From: CAYREV01 sp964423345
GTDB taxonomy: Bacteria; Bacteroidota; Rhodothermia; Balneolales; Balneolaceae
NCBI GenBank assembly: GCA_964423345.1
Contig: CAYREV010000007.1
Location: 1-64,000, forward strand
Length of the DNA: 64,000 bases
Reading direction: 5' to 3'
The notes beneath the pieces were generated by a model. That model was not told the origin of the DNA and made no database searches. It saw nothing but the letters and a program-made list of their open reading frames with translations. The position numbers and the translations under genes were made by a program. Shown here piece by piece: positions 16,833 through 25,851 of the stretch. Each line of letters begins with the position of its first letter. The first letter of the stretch is position 1.

Positions 16833-18653
16833 ATGATGACTTCTCAACACAGCTTTTCTATTCCTGTCATGGGCACCGGACATTCTATTGACTCTCCCAT
16901 ACGTGTTGGACCCTATGGCATCGATTCCGTGATTTCCATTGTCGACGACCTCTTGATTGAACGTATTCGAAAACACTACTGTCAAACCCTATCCCTGCCC
17001 TATACCAATATATCCCGAAACGCCGAAGACGGGCGGGCGCGAAGAATAACCGCCTACCTGGACCTGGTTCAGTCTATTGTCCGCCAAAAGTTTGAAAGCA
17101 TTAAAAGTCAACCTTTCTTCGAAGACAATGACAAAACGCGGTATTTCGAACTGCTTCCCAAAGAAAATCCCCTGAAAAAAATGTACGGCAGGCTGAAAAA
17201 TACCGAGCCCGGAAAGTTGAGGGATAAACTGGCCTACGAGTTGTCCAACCGGATGCAGCCGGGGTCCATCGACGTGAATATCATGGCCAAAGTCGACGGA
17301 CTGAACTATGAAAAGGACGGGGCTCCGATGAGCGCCGAATACAGCGATGCCAACGCAGCCCTCAGGGGCTACGCCCGAAGTTCGCTGAGGTCCAGCCTGA
17401 TCCTGTCGGCCGGCTTTAATCCCAGGCTTTACAACTATATCAGTGAGTTTAAGGATTTCTACCGGGATGCCGGGGGTGAAATCAAGAAGAAGATCATATT
17501 GAAAGTCAGCGACTTCCGCTCGGCCCTCATCCAGGGCAAATACCTCGCCAAAAAAGGCCTGGAAGTATTTGAATATCGCATTGAATCCGGGCTTAACTGC
17601 GGGGGACATGCATTCGCCTCCGACGGCTATCTGTTGCCTGCACTTCTGAAGGAATTCAGGGAAAAGAGAGACCTTCTTAGCAGTTCCATACGTCCGTTGA
17701 TTCAAAAATACTATGAGGATAACGAAGACGGATTTTCCTCCGACTGGGATTTTACGGAACCGAGGCTGACCGTACAGGGCGGTATAGGTACCAGCGGGGA
17801 AGCCCGGCGGCTGCTGGACGACTTTGGAATGGACGCCACCGGCTGGGGAAGTCCTTTTCTGCTGGTTCCCGAAGCCACCACCGTCGACCGGACCACCCGC
17901 AACCTGCTTAGCGAGGCCAAACAGAATGAGCTGTACCTGAGTGGAGTTTCTCCCCTCGGTGTCCCCTTCAACAACGTTCGTAACACCGGTTCAAGACAGT
18001 GGCACAACGAGCGTATTGAAAAGGGAAAACCCGGCTCTCCCTGCCCCAAGGGGTTCCTGGAATCCAATACCGAGTTTACGGAGAACCCCATCTGTACGGC
18101 TTCAAACCAGTATCAGCTCCTTAAAATCGATCAGATCAACAGCAGCGATATGGAGGAAGCCGATAAAAAACGAAAAAGGGAAAAGGTACTCGAAAAAGCC
18201 TGCCTTTGCGACCATCTCGGCAATGGAGCCCTTATCAGCCTGGGCATCCTGGAAGAGCGGCGGGCACCCCAAGCTATCTGCCCGGGGCCCAATATAGCCT
18301 GGTTTGAGGGCGAATATACCCTCAAGGAGATGGTGGACCATATCTATGGCCGCTCCCCCTCCCTGGTTCCATCGGAGCGTCCTCATATGTTCGCAAAAGA
18401 GATGCAAATGTATGTAGACTATTTCGAGGAACTGGCAGAGCAGGAGGGAGCAAATGAAGGATCCATCAAAAAACTATCCCGCTTCAAGAAAAACCTGGAA
18501 GAAGGCATGGACTACTGCCTTGAAATTGCCGGATCCGACTCCTACAGGGATGAGAATCTCTCCTCCATACCGGAAACCGTTTCCGAACAGCGTTCCAGGC
18601 TGCGTTCTATCTACAGCAAACTGGAAAACAAAAACCTTGCAGTGACAAAGTAA
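16833..18653 (+). CDS. Unrecognised 606-aa protein with FMN TIM-barrel-like motifs
   Basis: I do not recognise a named family. The early stretch PVMGTGHSIDSPIRVGPYGID and the later LTVQGGIGTSGEARRL...GMDATGWGSPFLLVPEA resemble the phosphate-binding GGI...GT.FL..EA signatures of nitronate monooxygenase/PfaD FMN barrels; this is visual similarity only. It has GLNCGGHAF in mid-protein and many cysteines in the C-terminal half (GSPCPKG, NPICTAS, KACLCDHLGNGA, AICPGPN) that could hold a metal or Fe-S cluster. No signal peptide, so it is probably cytosolic. It lies 54 bp upstream of tyrosine phenol-lyase on the same strand, suggesting a shared aromatic or amino-acid role. Confidence 0.7.
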   Translation: MMTSQHSFSIPVMGTGHSIDSPIRVGPYGIDSVISIVDDLLIERIRKHYCQTLSLPYTNISRNAEDGRARRITAYLDLVQSIVRQKFESIKSQPFFEDNDKTRYFELLPKENPLKKMYGRLKNTEPGKLRDKLAYELSNRMQPGSIDVNIMAKVDGLNYEKDGAPMSAEYSDANAALRGYARSSLRSSLILSAGFNPRLYNYISEFKDFYRDAGGEIKKKIILKVSDFRSALIQGKYLAKKGLEVFEYRIESGLNCGGHAFASDGYLLPALLKEFREKRDLLSSSIRPLIQKYYEDNEDGFSSDWDFTEPRLTVQGGIGTSGEARRLLDDFGMDATGWGSPFLLVPEATTVDRTTRNLLSEAKQNELYLSGVSPLGVPFNNVRNTGSRQWHNERIEKGKPGSPCPKGFLESNTEFTENPICTASNQYQLLKIDQINSSDMEEADKKRKREKVLEKACLCDHLGNGALISLGILEERRAPQAICPGPNIAWFEGEYTLKEMVDHIYGRSPSLVPSERPHMFAKEMQMYVDYFEELAEQEGANEGSIKKLSRFKKNLEEGMDYCLEIAGSDSYRDENLSSIPETVSEQRSRLRSIYSKLENKNLAVTK

Positions 18654-18707
18654 ACAGTCCGCTGATACTATAACCCCACTTATTTTTATCAAACAAAACG
18701 GTGATTT

Positions 18708-20096
18708 ATGAATCCTGAAGAGCAAAAAAGATCCTGGGCCGAGCCCTATAAGATCAAGATGGTTGAACCGGTAAAAATGATCAGCCGGGAGGAAAGAGAA
18801 GAGGCCATCAAAAAAGCGGGGTATAACACCTTCCTGTTGCGTTCCAGCGAGGTATACATCGACCTGCTGACCGACAGCGGGACTTCGGCGATGAGCGATC
18901 GCCAGTGGGCCGGCATGATGATGGGTGACGAAGCCTATGCGGGAAGCAAAAACTTCTATAACCTGGAAGAGGCCATTCAAAAATACTACGGCTACCAATA
19001 CCTTGTCCCCACCCACCAGGGGCGCGGGGCGGAACATATCATCTCCCAGCTGATGATCAAGGAGGGAGATATTATCCCGGGCAACATGTACTTCACCACA
19101 ACCAAACTGCACCAGGAACTTGCCGGGGGACGCTTTGCCGACATTGTGATCGACGAAGCCCATGACCCGGAAAATGAGCATCCCTTCAAAGCCGATGTCG
19201 ATCTTGACAAACTCGAAAAACTGATCGAGAAGCATGGGGCCGAACGCATCCCCTATATCGCCATAGCTACCTCCGTGAACATGGCGGGCGGGCAGCCAAT
19301 ATCCTTGAAGAACCTGAAAGCCGTTCGTGAGATCAGCCAAAATTACGGCATTCCCATTATCCATGACATGACCCGCGTGGCCGAAAACGCCTATTTCATC
19401 AAACAGCGGGAAGAGGGGTATGAAGATACCCCGGTAAGGGATATCGTCCATGAGATATGCTCGCTAACCGACGGGGCCACCATGAGCGCCAAAAAGGATG
19501 CACTGGTTAACATCGGTGGATTTCTCGCTCTCAATGACGAAGAACTTTATCGGAAAGCCCAGAACATGGTGGTTATCTATGAGGGACTCCATACCTATGG
19601 AGGGATGGCGGGACGCGACATGGAAGCCCTGGCTATCGGAATTTCCGAATCGGTGGATGAAGACCACATTCGGGCGCGGGTGGGACAGGTTCAATACCTG
19701 GGAAACAAGCTGATTGACATGGGGGTACCGGTTGTACATCCCATCGGCAGTCACGGAGTTTTCCTTAACGCCAGGAAAATACTTTCACACCTCAGCCAGG
19801 ACAAGCTGCCGGCCCAATCCCTGACAGCTGCCCTCTATGTCGATTCGGGTGTGCGGAGCATGGAACGAGGGGTGGTTTCGGCCGGCCGGGACCCGGAAAC
19901 AGGAAAAAACAACTATCCCGAATTGGAGTTGGTCAGGCTAACCATACCCCGCCGCGTCTACACACAGGCCCATATGGATGTGGTTGCGGAATCGGTGCAG
20001 GGCGTATACCGGAACCGGGAGAATATTTCCGGCCTGGCCTTTGAATATGAGCCCGAGCACCTCCGTTTCTTCCAGTCCCGTTTTAGAAAAGTTTAG
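18708..20096 (+). CDS. tpl: Tyrosine phenol-lyase (PLP beta-eliminating lyase)
   Basis: PLP enzyme that splits L-tyrosine to phenol, pyruvate and ammonia. At 462 aa it is full length, with the PLP-lysine motif TMSAKKDALVN (Lys262/263), PTHQGRGAEH, and HDMTRVAENAYF with the cofactor-binding Asp/Arg. Segments MSDRQWAGMMMGDEAYAGSKNFY and GVRSMERGVVSAGRDP follow tyrosine phenol-lyase rather than tryptophanase, including the substrate-region Arg of SMERG. It faces the tryptophanase gene tail to tail, 11 bp apart, and probably shares transcription with the 606-aa protein. Substrate preference is from motif comparison only. Confidence 0.85.
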   Translation: MNPEEQKRSWAEPYKIKMVEPVKMISREEREEAIKKAGYNTFLLRSSEVYIDLLTDSGTSAMSDRQWAGMMMGDEAYAGSKNFYNLEEAIQKYYGYQYLVPTHQGRGAEHIISQLMIKEGDIIPGNMYFTTTKLHQELAGGRFADIVIDEAHDPENEHPFKADVDLDKLEKLIEKHGAERIPYIAIATSVNMAGGQPISLKNLKAVREISQNYGIPIIHDMTRVAENAYFIKQREEGYEDTPVRDIVHEICSLTDGATMSAKKDALVNIGGFLALNDEELYRKAQNMVVIYEGLHTYGGMAGRDMEALAIGISESVDEDHIRARVGQVQYLGNKLIDMGVPVVHPIGSHGVFLNARKILSHLSQDKLPAQSLTAALYVDSGVRSMERGVVSAGRDPETGKNNYPELELVRLTIPRRVYTQAHMDVVAESVQGVYRNRENISGLAFEYEPEHLRFFQSRFRKV

Positions 20097-20107
20097 CCGG
20101 GAGCCTG

Positions 20108-21502
20108 CTAGCCGCCGACCGGCTGCAGCCTGGCGGAGAAATGACGCAACACATCGGGAGCCTCCACAATTTCGTAGCCGTTGAGCTGCTTCCGCTGACG
20201 GTAGGCGGCAAGGATCACTTCAACAAGATAGTCGACATGGCTCTGGGTATAGACCCGCCGGGGAAAAGCAAGCCGCACCAGTTCCATCGGTGCCGGCTTC
20301 TCCGATCCGTCGGCTTGCCGCCCGAACATGACCGTTCCGATCTCCACACCCCGGATACCGCCCAACAGGTAGAGCGCATTATTCAGGGCCCAGCCCGGAT
20401 ACTGTTCGGGAGGGATATGGGAAAGTATTTCCCCCGCATCCAAATACACGGCGTGGCCGCCGGGAGGCTGTACAATGGGTACGCCCGCCTCATCAAGCTG
20501 CTCACCCAGATATGAGATAGTGCGGATACGGTATCGGAGATAGTCCTCGTCGAGGGCCTCATACAGCCCACGGGCCACCGCCTCCATATCATATCCGGCC
20601 ATTCCCCCGTAAGTGGGGAACCCCTCCGTAAGTATCTCCAAATTGCGGCACTTCGAGGCCAGCTCGTCACTGTTCAGGGCCAGAAAACCCCCGATATTCG
20701 ACATGCCGTCTTTCTTTGCACTCATGGTACAGCCGTCGGCATAGCTAAACATTTCGCGGGCTATCTCGATGGGCGTTTTATCCCTGAACTCTTTCTCACG
20801 GGTCTTGATAAACCAGGCATTTTCGGCAAAACGGCATGCGTCAATAAAAAAGGGTATGCCATGTGCACGCGCCGTCTCCGATACACCCCGGATATTTTCC
20901 ATGCTTACCGGCTGTCCCCCGCCCGAATTGTTGGTAACGGTTATCATAATTATCGGTATCCGGTCCGCCCCCACCTCCTCTATGGTTTGCTTAAGCTTTT
21001 CAATATCCATATTTCCCTTGAACGGATGTTTTGATCCCGGTTCCCTCCCCTCGCTAATAACAAGGTCACGCGCCTCGGCACCCGAATGCTCGACATGGGC
21101 GCGCGTGGTATCGAAATGGGTATTGCTGGGTACTACGTCCCCCTCTCCCGCCACCGTGGTGAAAAGTATATTCTCAGCCGCCCTTCCCTGGTGGGTGGGA
21201 ATCAGATGCTTGAGCCCCGTTATATCCCCTACAGCATCTTCGAGCCGGTAGTAGGAAGAGGATCCCGCATACGACTCGTCACTGGCCATCATACCCGACC
21301 ACTGCCGGGAAGACATGGCCCCTGTGCCGCTGTCGGTCAACAGGTCTATCAGAACATCTTCTGCCTTCAGCAGGAATGGGTTATACCCTGCCTCTTTCAG
21401 CAACCGGCTTCTCTCCTCCATAGTGGTAAATCGTATCGGCTCCACCGAACGAATGCGAAAAGGTTCAATGATGGTATCGGTATGAAATGGTTTCAGATTC
21501 AT
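20108..21502 (-). CDS. tnaA: Tryptophanase
   Basis: PLP lyase that cleaves tryptophan to indole, pyruvate and ammonia. The 464 aa carry the same fold and PLP motif (TMSAKKDGMSN) as its neighbour, but IRGVEIGTVMFGRQ and EPFRIRSVEPIRFTT follow tryptophanase, including the absence of the SMERG arginine. Convergent with tyrosine phenol-lyase, so the pair may have arisen by duplication or been collected for aromatic amino-acid use. Its upstream region (21503-21639) is shared with the divergent ADP-forming synthetase. Confidence 0.88.
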   Translation of the reverse strand: MNLKPFHTDTIIEPFRIRSVEPIRFTTMEERSRLLKEAGYNPFLLKAEDVLIDLLTDSGTGAMSSRQWSGMMASDESYAGSSSYYRLEDAVGDITGLKHLIPTHQGRAAENILFTTVAGEGDVVPSNTHFDTTRAHVEHSGAEARDLVISEGREPGSKHPFKGNMDIEKLKQTIEEVGADRIPIIMITVTNNSGGGQPVSMENIRGVSETARAHGIPFFIDACRFAENAWFIKTREKEFRDKTPIEIAREMFSYADGCTMSAKKDGMSNIGGFLALNSDELASKCRNLEILTEGFPTYGGMAGYDMEAVARGLYEALDEDYLRYRIRTISYLGEQLDEAGVPIVQPPGGHAVYLDAGEILSHIPPEQYPGWALNNALYLLGGIRGVEIGTVMFGRQADGSEKPAPMELVRLAFPRRVYTQSHVDYLVEVILAAYRQRKQLNGYEIVEAPDVLRHFSARLQPVGG

Positions 21503-21608
21503 GGCAAATCAGCTTTGTTTTCAGTCCCTCTTTTTTAGTCGGACCGGTACAGTTAATAATGATATTTAGATTGATTAATAACCAAAACAATACTACAATT
21601 AATTATAA

Positions 21609-21628
21609 ATAAGACAAAATACTCTTAA
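21609..21628. promoter_or_regulatory. 6-8-6 operator before the ADP-forming acyl-CoA synthetase
   Basis: ATAAGA-CAAAATAC-TCTTAA, one mismatch from perfect, ends only 11 bp before the ATG at 21640, so a bound protein would cover the translation start region and block early transcription. Confidence 0.6.
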
Positions 21629-21639
21629 ATAGATTTTTT

Positions 21640-23700
21640 ATGCTGGAACCCTTTTTCAGACCCAGGGGCGTAGCCGTTATAGGAGCGTCCCGAAATCCCC
21701 ATAAACTCGGCTACGGTATTGTGCGAAACCTCAAAGAATACCGTTATCGCGGTGCCATCTATCCCATTAACCGATCAGCCTCCGAAATACTTGGCGAGCC
21801 CTGCTATTCGTCCATCGGCGAAGTACCCGACCCCGTCGATCTTGCGGTAGTGGTGGTACCGGCACGGGTAGTCCCCGATACGGTCCGGGAATGCGGCGAA
21901 CGGGGTATCAGCCATACCATCATCGTCAGCGGTGGTTTCAGCGAAACCGGTGAAGAGGGTAAAAAGATAGAGGAGGAACTGAAGAGGGTTGCCGGTGAAT
22001 TTGACATGCATATAATCGGTCCCAACTGCATCGGGACGATCGACACCCATACCCCGGTAAACACCACCTTTGTAACGGGGATGCCCGAGCCGGGAGAGAT
22101 AGGGTTCTGTTCGCAGTCGGGAGCCATGGTGGCATCTGTTATTGACTGGGCCCGGGGAGCCGGTGTAGGTTTTTCCCGTATCGTCAGCCTGGGCAACCAG
22201 GTGGATGTAAGTGAAAATGAGATGATCGAGGTACTCTGCTCCGATCCGCAGACCAAAGTCATCACCGCATACATCGAAGGGGTCTCCAATGGATCTGAAT
22301 TTGTTGACATTGCCGGCAAGGCAGCGCTGGAAAAACCATTTGTTGCCCTTAAAGGGGGACGGGGAGAAAGCGGGGCACGCGCCGTCGCTTCCCATACCGG
22401 AGCCCTGGCCGGGAGTTCCGAAGCCTATAGTGCGGCCTTCAGGCGAAGCGGGGTGCAGCAGGCCGAAACCATGGAAGAGATGTTTGACTGGGCCCGCGCC
22501 CTGGCCTGGCAACCGCTGCCGCGGGGAAAACGCATAGCGGTCCTGACCAACGCCGGGGGACCGGCCATCCTGGCTGTCGATGCCCTGGAAAAGAGCGGCC
22601 TCGAACTATCAGAACTTACCGGCGAGACCCGGGACTACCTTCGTTCCCGGCTGCCGGCAGCTGCAAGCATCACCAATCCGGTAGATGTATTGGCGGGATC
22701 CGGGCCGGGGACCTATGCCGTTGCCCTGGATGCCTTGTTGACGGACGAAACGGTAGACGCCGTAGTCGTTATACAGGCTCCACAGGATTGGTTTTTGCCG
22801 GCCAGCCTGGCCGAGGTGGTCGGAGAAGTGGCGTGGGTACACGACAAACCGGTCATCGCTTCCATTATGGGCAAGGCATCGGTGGAAAAAGCCCTGACTA
22901 TCCTGCACAAACGCAAGATACCCAATGTCTCTTTTCCCGAACGGGTGGCCTCGGTTCTTTCTGCCATGGTACAGCGGCGCGAATGGCTGGAATCCTCCGG
23001 AAACGGCCCACAGAAATTTGAAGATATCAATGTAGAAAACGCCCGAAAAGAGGCTGCCGCCGGGAACTGGAAGAAAGTGCTGCAACTCTATGGGATCACC
23101 TTTCCCAAAGAATGCATGGCAAAAACATCCAGGGAAGCCGTACAGACAGCCGAGAGCATCGGCTACCCGGTCGTGCTTAAACTTGTCTCTGGTTCTGTTA
23201 CCCATAAAACGGAAGTGGACGGAGTCAAGCTCCGGCTCTGCAATTCCGACGAGGTGGAACAGGCCTGGCAGCAGCTGGAAACGTCGGCAGGCGATGCCGG
23301 AGTCTCCATGGAGGGTGCCCTGGTTCAACAGATGGTTACCGGGGGGCAGGAAGTCATCCTCGGCCTCAGGCAGGATGAGCAGTTTGGGCCCATCATCCTG
23401 TTCGGGACGGGCGGAACGGATGTTGAGTTGCTTCGCGATGTTGCCTCCTCGCTCGCGCCTCTCAACCGCGTGCAGGCCGAACAACTGATCGATGAAACCA
23501 GGGCCGGCACCAAACTCAGGGGGTGGCGAAATCACCCGGCGGGCGACCGTGAGACCGTAATCCGCTATCTTGTCCGCCTTGCCAGGCTGGCAACGGATAT
23601 CCCCGGTATCAAGGAACTTGAAATCAATCCTCTCATAGTTCTTCCCGAAGGGGAAGGAGCCTATGCGGTCGATGTTCGGGGAAGTTTAAAGGGTTCATAA
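21640..23700 (+). CDS. Acetyl/acyl-CoA synthetase, ADP-forming (alpha-beta fusion)
   Basis: NDP-forming acyl-CoA synthetase that conserves energy by making ATP from acyl-CoA. The 686-aa protein fuses the CoA-binding domain (GASRNPHKLGYGIVRN), the ligase domain with the phosphohistidine motif SHTGALAGSSEAY, and a C-terminal ATP-grasp domain (GYPVVLKLVSGSVTHKTEVDGV ... ELEINPLIVLP is typical). It starts 11 bp after a 6-8-6 operator and ends 4 bp before the convergent cytochrome b fusion gene. Its operator suggests that fermentative ATP yield responds to the same signal as denitrification genes. Confidence 0.92.
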   Translation: MLEPFFRPRGVAVIGASRNPHKLGYGIVRNLKEYRYRGAIYPINRSASEILGEPCYSSIGEVPDPVDLAVVVVPARVVPDTVRECGERGISHTIIVSGGFSETGEEGKKIEEELKRVAGEFDMHIIGPNCIGTIDTHTPVNTTFVTGMPEPGEIGFCSQSGAMVASVIDWARGAGVGFSRIVSLGNQVDVSENEMIEVLCSDPQTKVITAYIEGVSNGSEFVDIAGKAALEKPFVALKGGRGESGARAVASHTGALAGSSEAYSAAFRRSGVQQAETMEEMFDWARALAWQPLPRGKRIAVLTNAGGPAILAVDALEKSGLELSELTGETRDYLRSRLPAAASITNPVDVLAGSGPGTYAVALDALLTDETVDAVVVIQAPQDWFLPASLAEVVGEVAWVHDKPVIASIMGKASVEKALTILHKRKIPNVSFPERVASVLSAMVQRREWLESSGNGPQKFEDINVENARKEAAAGNWKKVLQLYGITFPKECMAKTSREAVQTAESIGYPVVLKLVSGSVTHKTEVDGVKLRLCNSDEVEQAWQQLETSAGDAGVSMEGALVQQMVTGGQEVILGLRQDEQFGPIILFGTGGTDVELLRDVASSLAPLNRVQAEQLIDETRAGTKLRGWRNHPAGDRETVIRYLVRLARLATDIPGIKELEINPLIVLPEGEGAYAVDVRGSLKGS

Positions 23701-23703
23701 AAC

Positions 23704-25851
23704 TCACTCACCCGGGTACCAGGCGAATCCATCTTCCCGGTTAAATTTTACGACCCTCCGGTGATGCTCTTCAAAGGTCACATCCCTGCGGTCGGTATAT
23801 AACCACTCTTCGCCCGCGGTATCTCCCAGGTACAATTGAACCGGATACGCTCCCGCTTTCAGGGGTATCTCCACCAGGGCACTGCTCGGACGGTCACCGA
23901 ACAGCCCTTGCGGCTCATACCGGCGGTTAAGTATCTCTTTCCCGTCTACCACGATGCGAAGGCGTACGGCCGACCGCTCCCGGGAAATCCTGTTATCCGG
24001 CCGCCGCATATGGGGCAAGAGGTTCTCCTGGGAAGGTGCATCCTCAACGTTATTATCCACCGGCCGCCCGGGAAGCGTAAAGGATACCACCAGGCTCGAA
24101 TCACTTTGAACCGGCAAGCTGTAGGGAGCCTTGCTAAAGAAGTAGGTCAGAAAACCCAGAACGGCTATCAGCGATAATCCCATTATATACCGGGCCGCTT
24201 TGCTTCCCCGAGCCTTCGGCAGCTCCTGTTGCCCCCCATGCTCCCTGAAAGCACGGGCCTCCCGTATAAATGCCGCGGAATCCACCTGGTTAAAACGCAG
24301 ATAACGAATGCGGGAGGGGTCTGCCTTTTCACTTCTCAGCTCCGGATGCCTCGCCCCTTCCAGGCGCATGCCGGTCCACTTCGTCCCCAGCCTGAAGTCA
24401 GGTTCGCTCTGGCAGCCGACAACCAGTACCCTCTCTGCTCCCTTTCTCAATACCCGCTCTATCATAAGCGGATGCACCCATCCCACACAGGGAACGGAGC
24501 GGACGATATATCCCGGCAGCTCTTTGCAACGGCCGGTTTCCTCATCAATTTGGAGCTCTGCCCCGGCCGAAGCCGAACAAATGTAGGCAACATATGCCGA
24601 GCCTTCCTCATCAAGCCTGTTTTCCAGCCATCCGTCCACTTCCCTTCGCACCTCGTTGGGCTGTAGCTGCGGAAAGGATATGCCCGCGGGGTCACAGGCC
24701 CCAACGCATATGCCGCAGGACATACACTTCGAGGGATCGATGGAGGCATAATAGTCACCTCTTTTGATATCTCCCTCTTCCCTGCGCAACATGGTCACAG
24801 CATTAAAGGGACAATCTTTATAACACTGTTCACACCCATTGCACAGTGAGGGGTCGACTTCAGGTTTCGGTGGCTCTTTTTTTACCAATAGCCAGGGTAC
24901 GCTGATAAACCCAATAAAACCGACCAACAGTAACAGCCAGAGCATTCCGCCCTCCAGCCGGTCGGTGAAGTAAACGGGAATCATATAAAAATAATCGATG
25001 GGCATCGCCTCCTGCATTTCCAGCATGCGGGCGGGCTTGGTCAGGTCGGCAGGCAGCCAAACCGACATAATACAGAGTGAACCGGTCACGGCCCAGGTCA
25101 TCGGTTTATTGGTAATAAAGTTAGCCTTGTTAAGCCGCGACACATGCAGCCACAAGGCAATTCCTATAGCCAGCGGTATCAGCATATGGAAGAAGAAAAC
25201 CAGGAAAAACAGCAGGGAGTTGAAACTGTCGTCGGTCAGGAAGGAGCGGCTGAGCGGCTCGGCAAAAATCGGCAACTGGTCCAGCATCCGGGCAGTCCCC
25301 ACCGCTACCTGGTTGGCCCTTTCATCCCAGACCAGCCAGTATCCCAGCCAGCCGTCAAACCAGAGTAATGCCACCGCCAGGATGCCGGTAACCCAGGCGA
25401 GCCACCTGCCTCCACCCAGGCGCTTGGCAAAAAACATTTTGAAGGCATGAAAAAGTATAAACAACATGCATGCATCCGAGCTGTAGCGGTGGAGGGCCCT
25501 GAAAAACTCCCCTGCCGGATTCATATGCAGCAGGGAATCGTAGGCCTGGTACACACTCGGCTTATACCATAACAGCAGGACAAATCCGGAGACCAGGGCA
25601 ATCACAAAAGTAAGGTTGGCGATAGCACCCGACTGGGTAAAGGGGTTGAATGCGGGAGACAACACCTTTTCCACCCACTTGTCAAGCCGTTGAAACCACC
25701 GGTTACCGATATTAAAAAACCATTCAGCCCGAACGGTCGACTCAGGGCACTGCTCTTTTACCCGGCTTTTATAGTCGCCGTTTTTTTTGAATGAGCTGTG
25801 GTCGCCTCCGGCCAGCTCCGCCAGATTAATTTCTTCAGTCAGGGTATTCAT
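23704..25851 (-). CDS. Cytochrome b / 2x[4Fe-4S] / MvhD-like fusion protein
   Basis: A 715-aa membrane redox protein combining modules that are usually separate. Residues 75-245 form a cytochrome b6-like four-helix unit with both bis-His heme pairs (H121-x13-H135 and H222-x13-H236). Extra helices follow near 252-268 and 302-323. Residues 337-386 are a bacterial ferredoxin domain with two C-x2-C-x2-C-x3-C sets. Residues 420-500 resemble the MvhD/FrhD iron-sulfur domain (YICSAS, VPCVGWVHP, VLVVGCQSEPDF). A further helix (about 556-574) and a beta-rich tail complete it. It is the last gene of the SCO/NOR-like island and overlaps SCO by 17 bp. I infer a quinol-linked electron-transfer component; partner and direction are unknown. 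Confidence 0.85.
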   Translation of the reverse strand: MNTLTEEINLAELAGGDHSSFKKNGDYKSRVKEQCPESTVRAEWFFNIGNRWFQRLDKWVEKVLSPAFNPFTQSGAIANLTFVIALVSGFVLLLWYKPSVYQAYDSLLHMNPAGEFFRALHRYSSDACMLFILFHAFKMFFAKRLGGGRWLAWVTGILAVALLWFDGWLGYWLVWDERANQVAVGTARMLDQLPIFAEPLSRSFLTDDSFNSLLFFLVFFFHMLIPLAIGIALWLHVSRLNKANFITNKPMTWAVTGSLCIMSVWLPADLTKPARMLEMQEAMPIDYFYMIPVYFTDRLEGGMLWLLLLVGFIGFISVPWLLVKKEPPKPEVDPSLCNGCEQCYKDCPFNAVTMLRREEGDIKRGDYYASIDPSKCMSCGICVGACDPAGISFPQLQPNEVRREVDGWLENRLDEEGSAYVAYICSASAGAELQIDEETGRCKELPGYIVRSVPCVGWVHPLMIERVLRKGAERVLVVGCQSEPDFRLGTKWTGMRLEGARHPELRSEKADPSRIRYLRFNQVDSAAFIREARAFREHGGQQELPKARGSKAARYIMGLSLIAVLGFLTYFFSKAPYSLPVQSDSSLVVSFTLPGRPVDNNVEDAPSQENLLPHMRRPDNRISRERSAVRLRIVVDGKEILNRRYEPQGLFGDRPSSALVEIPLKAGAYPVQLYLGDTAGEEWLYTDRRDVTFEEHHRRVVKFNREDGFAWYPGE

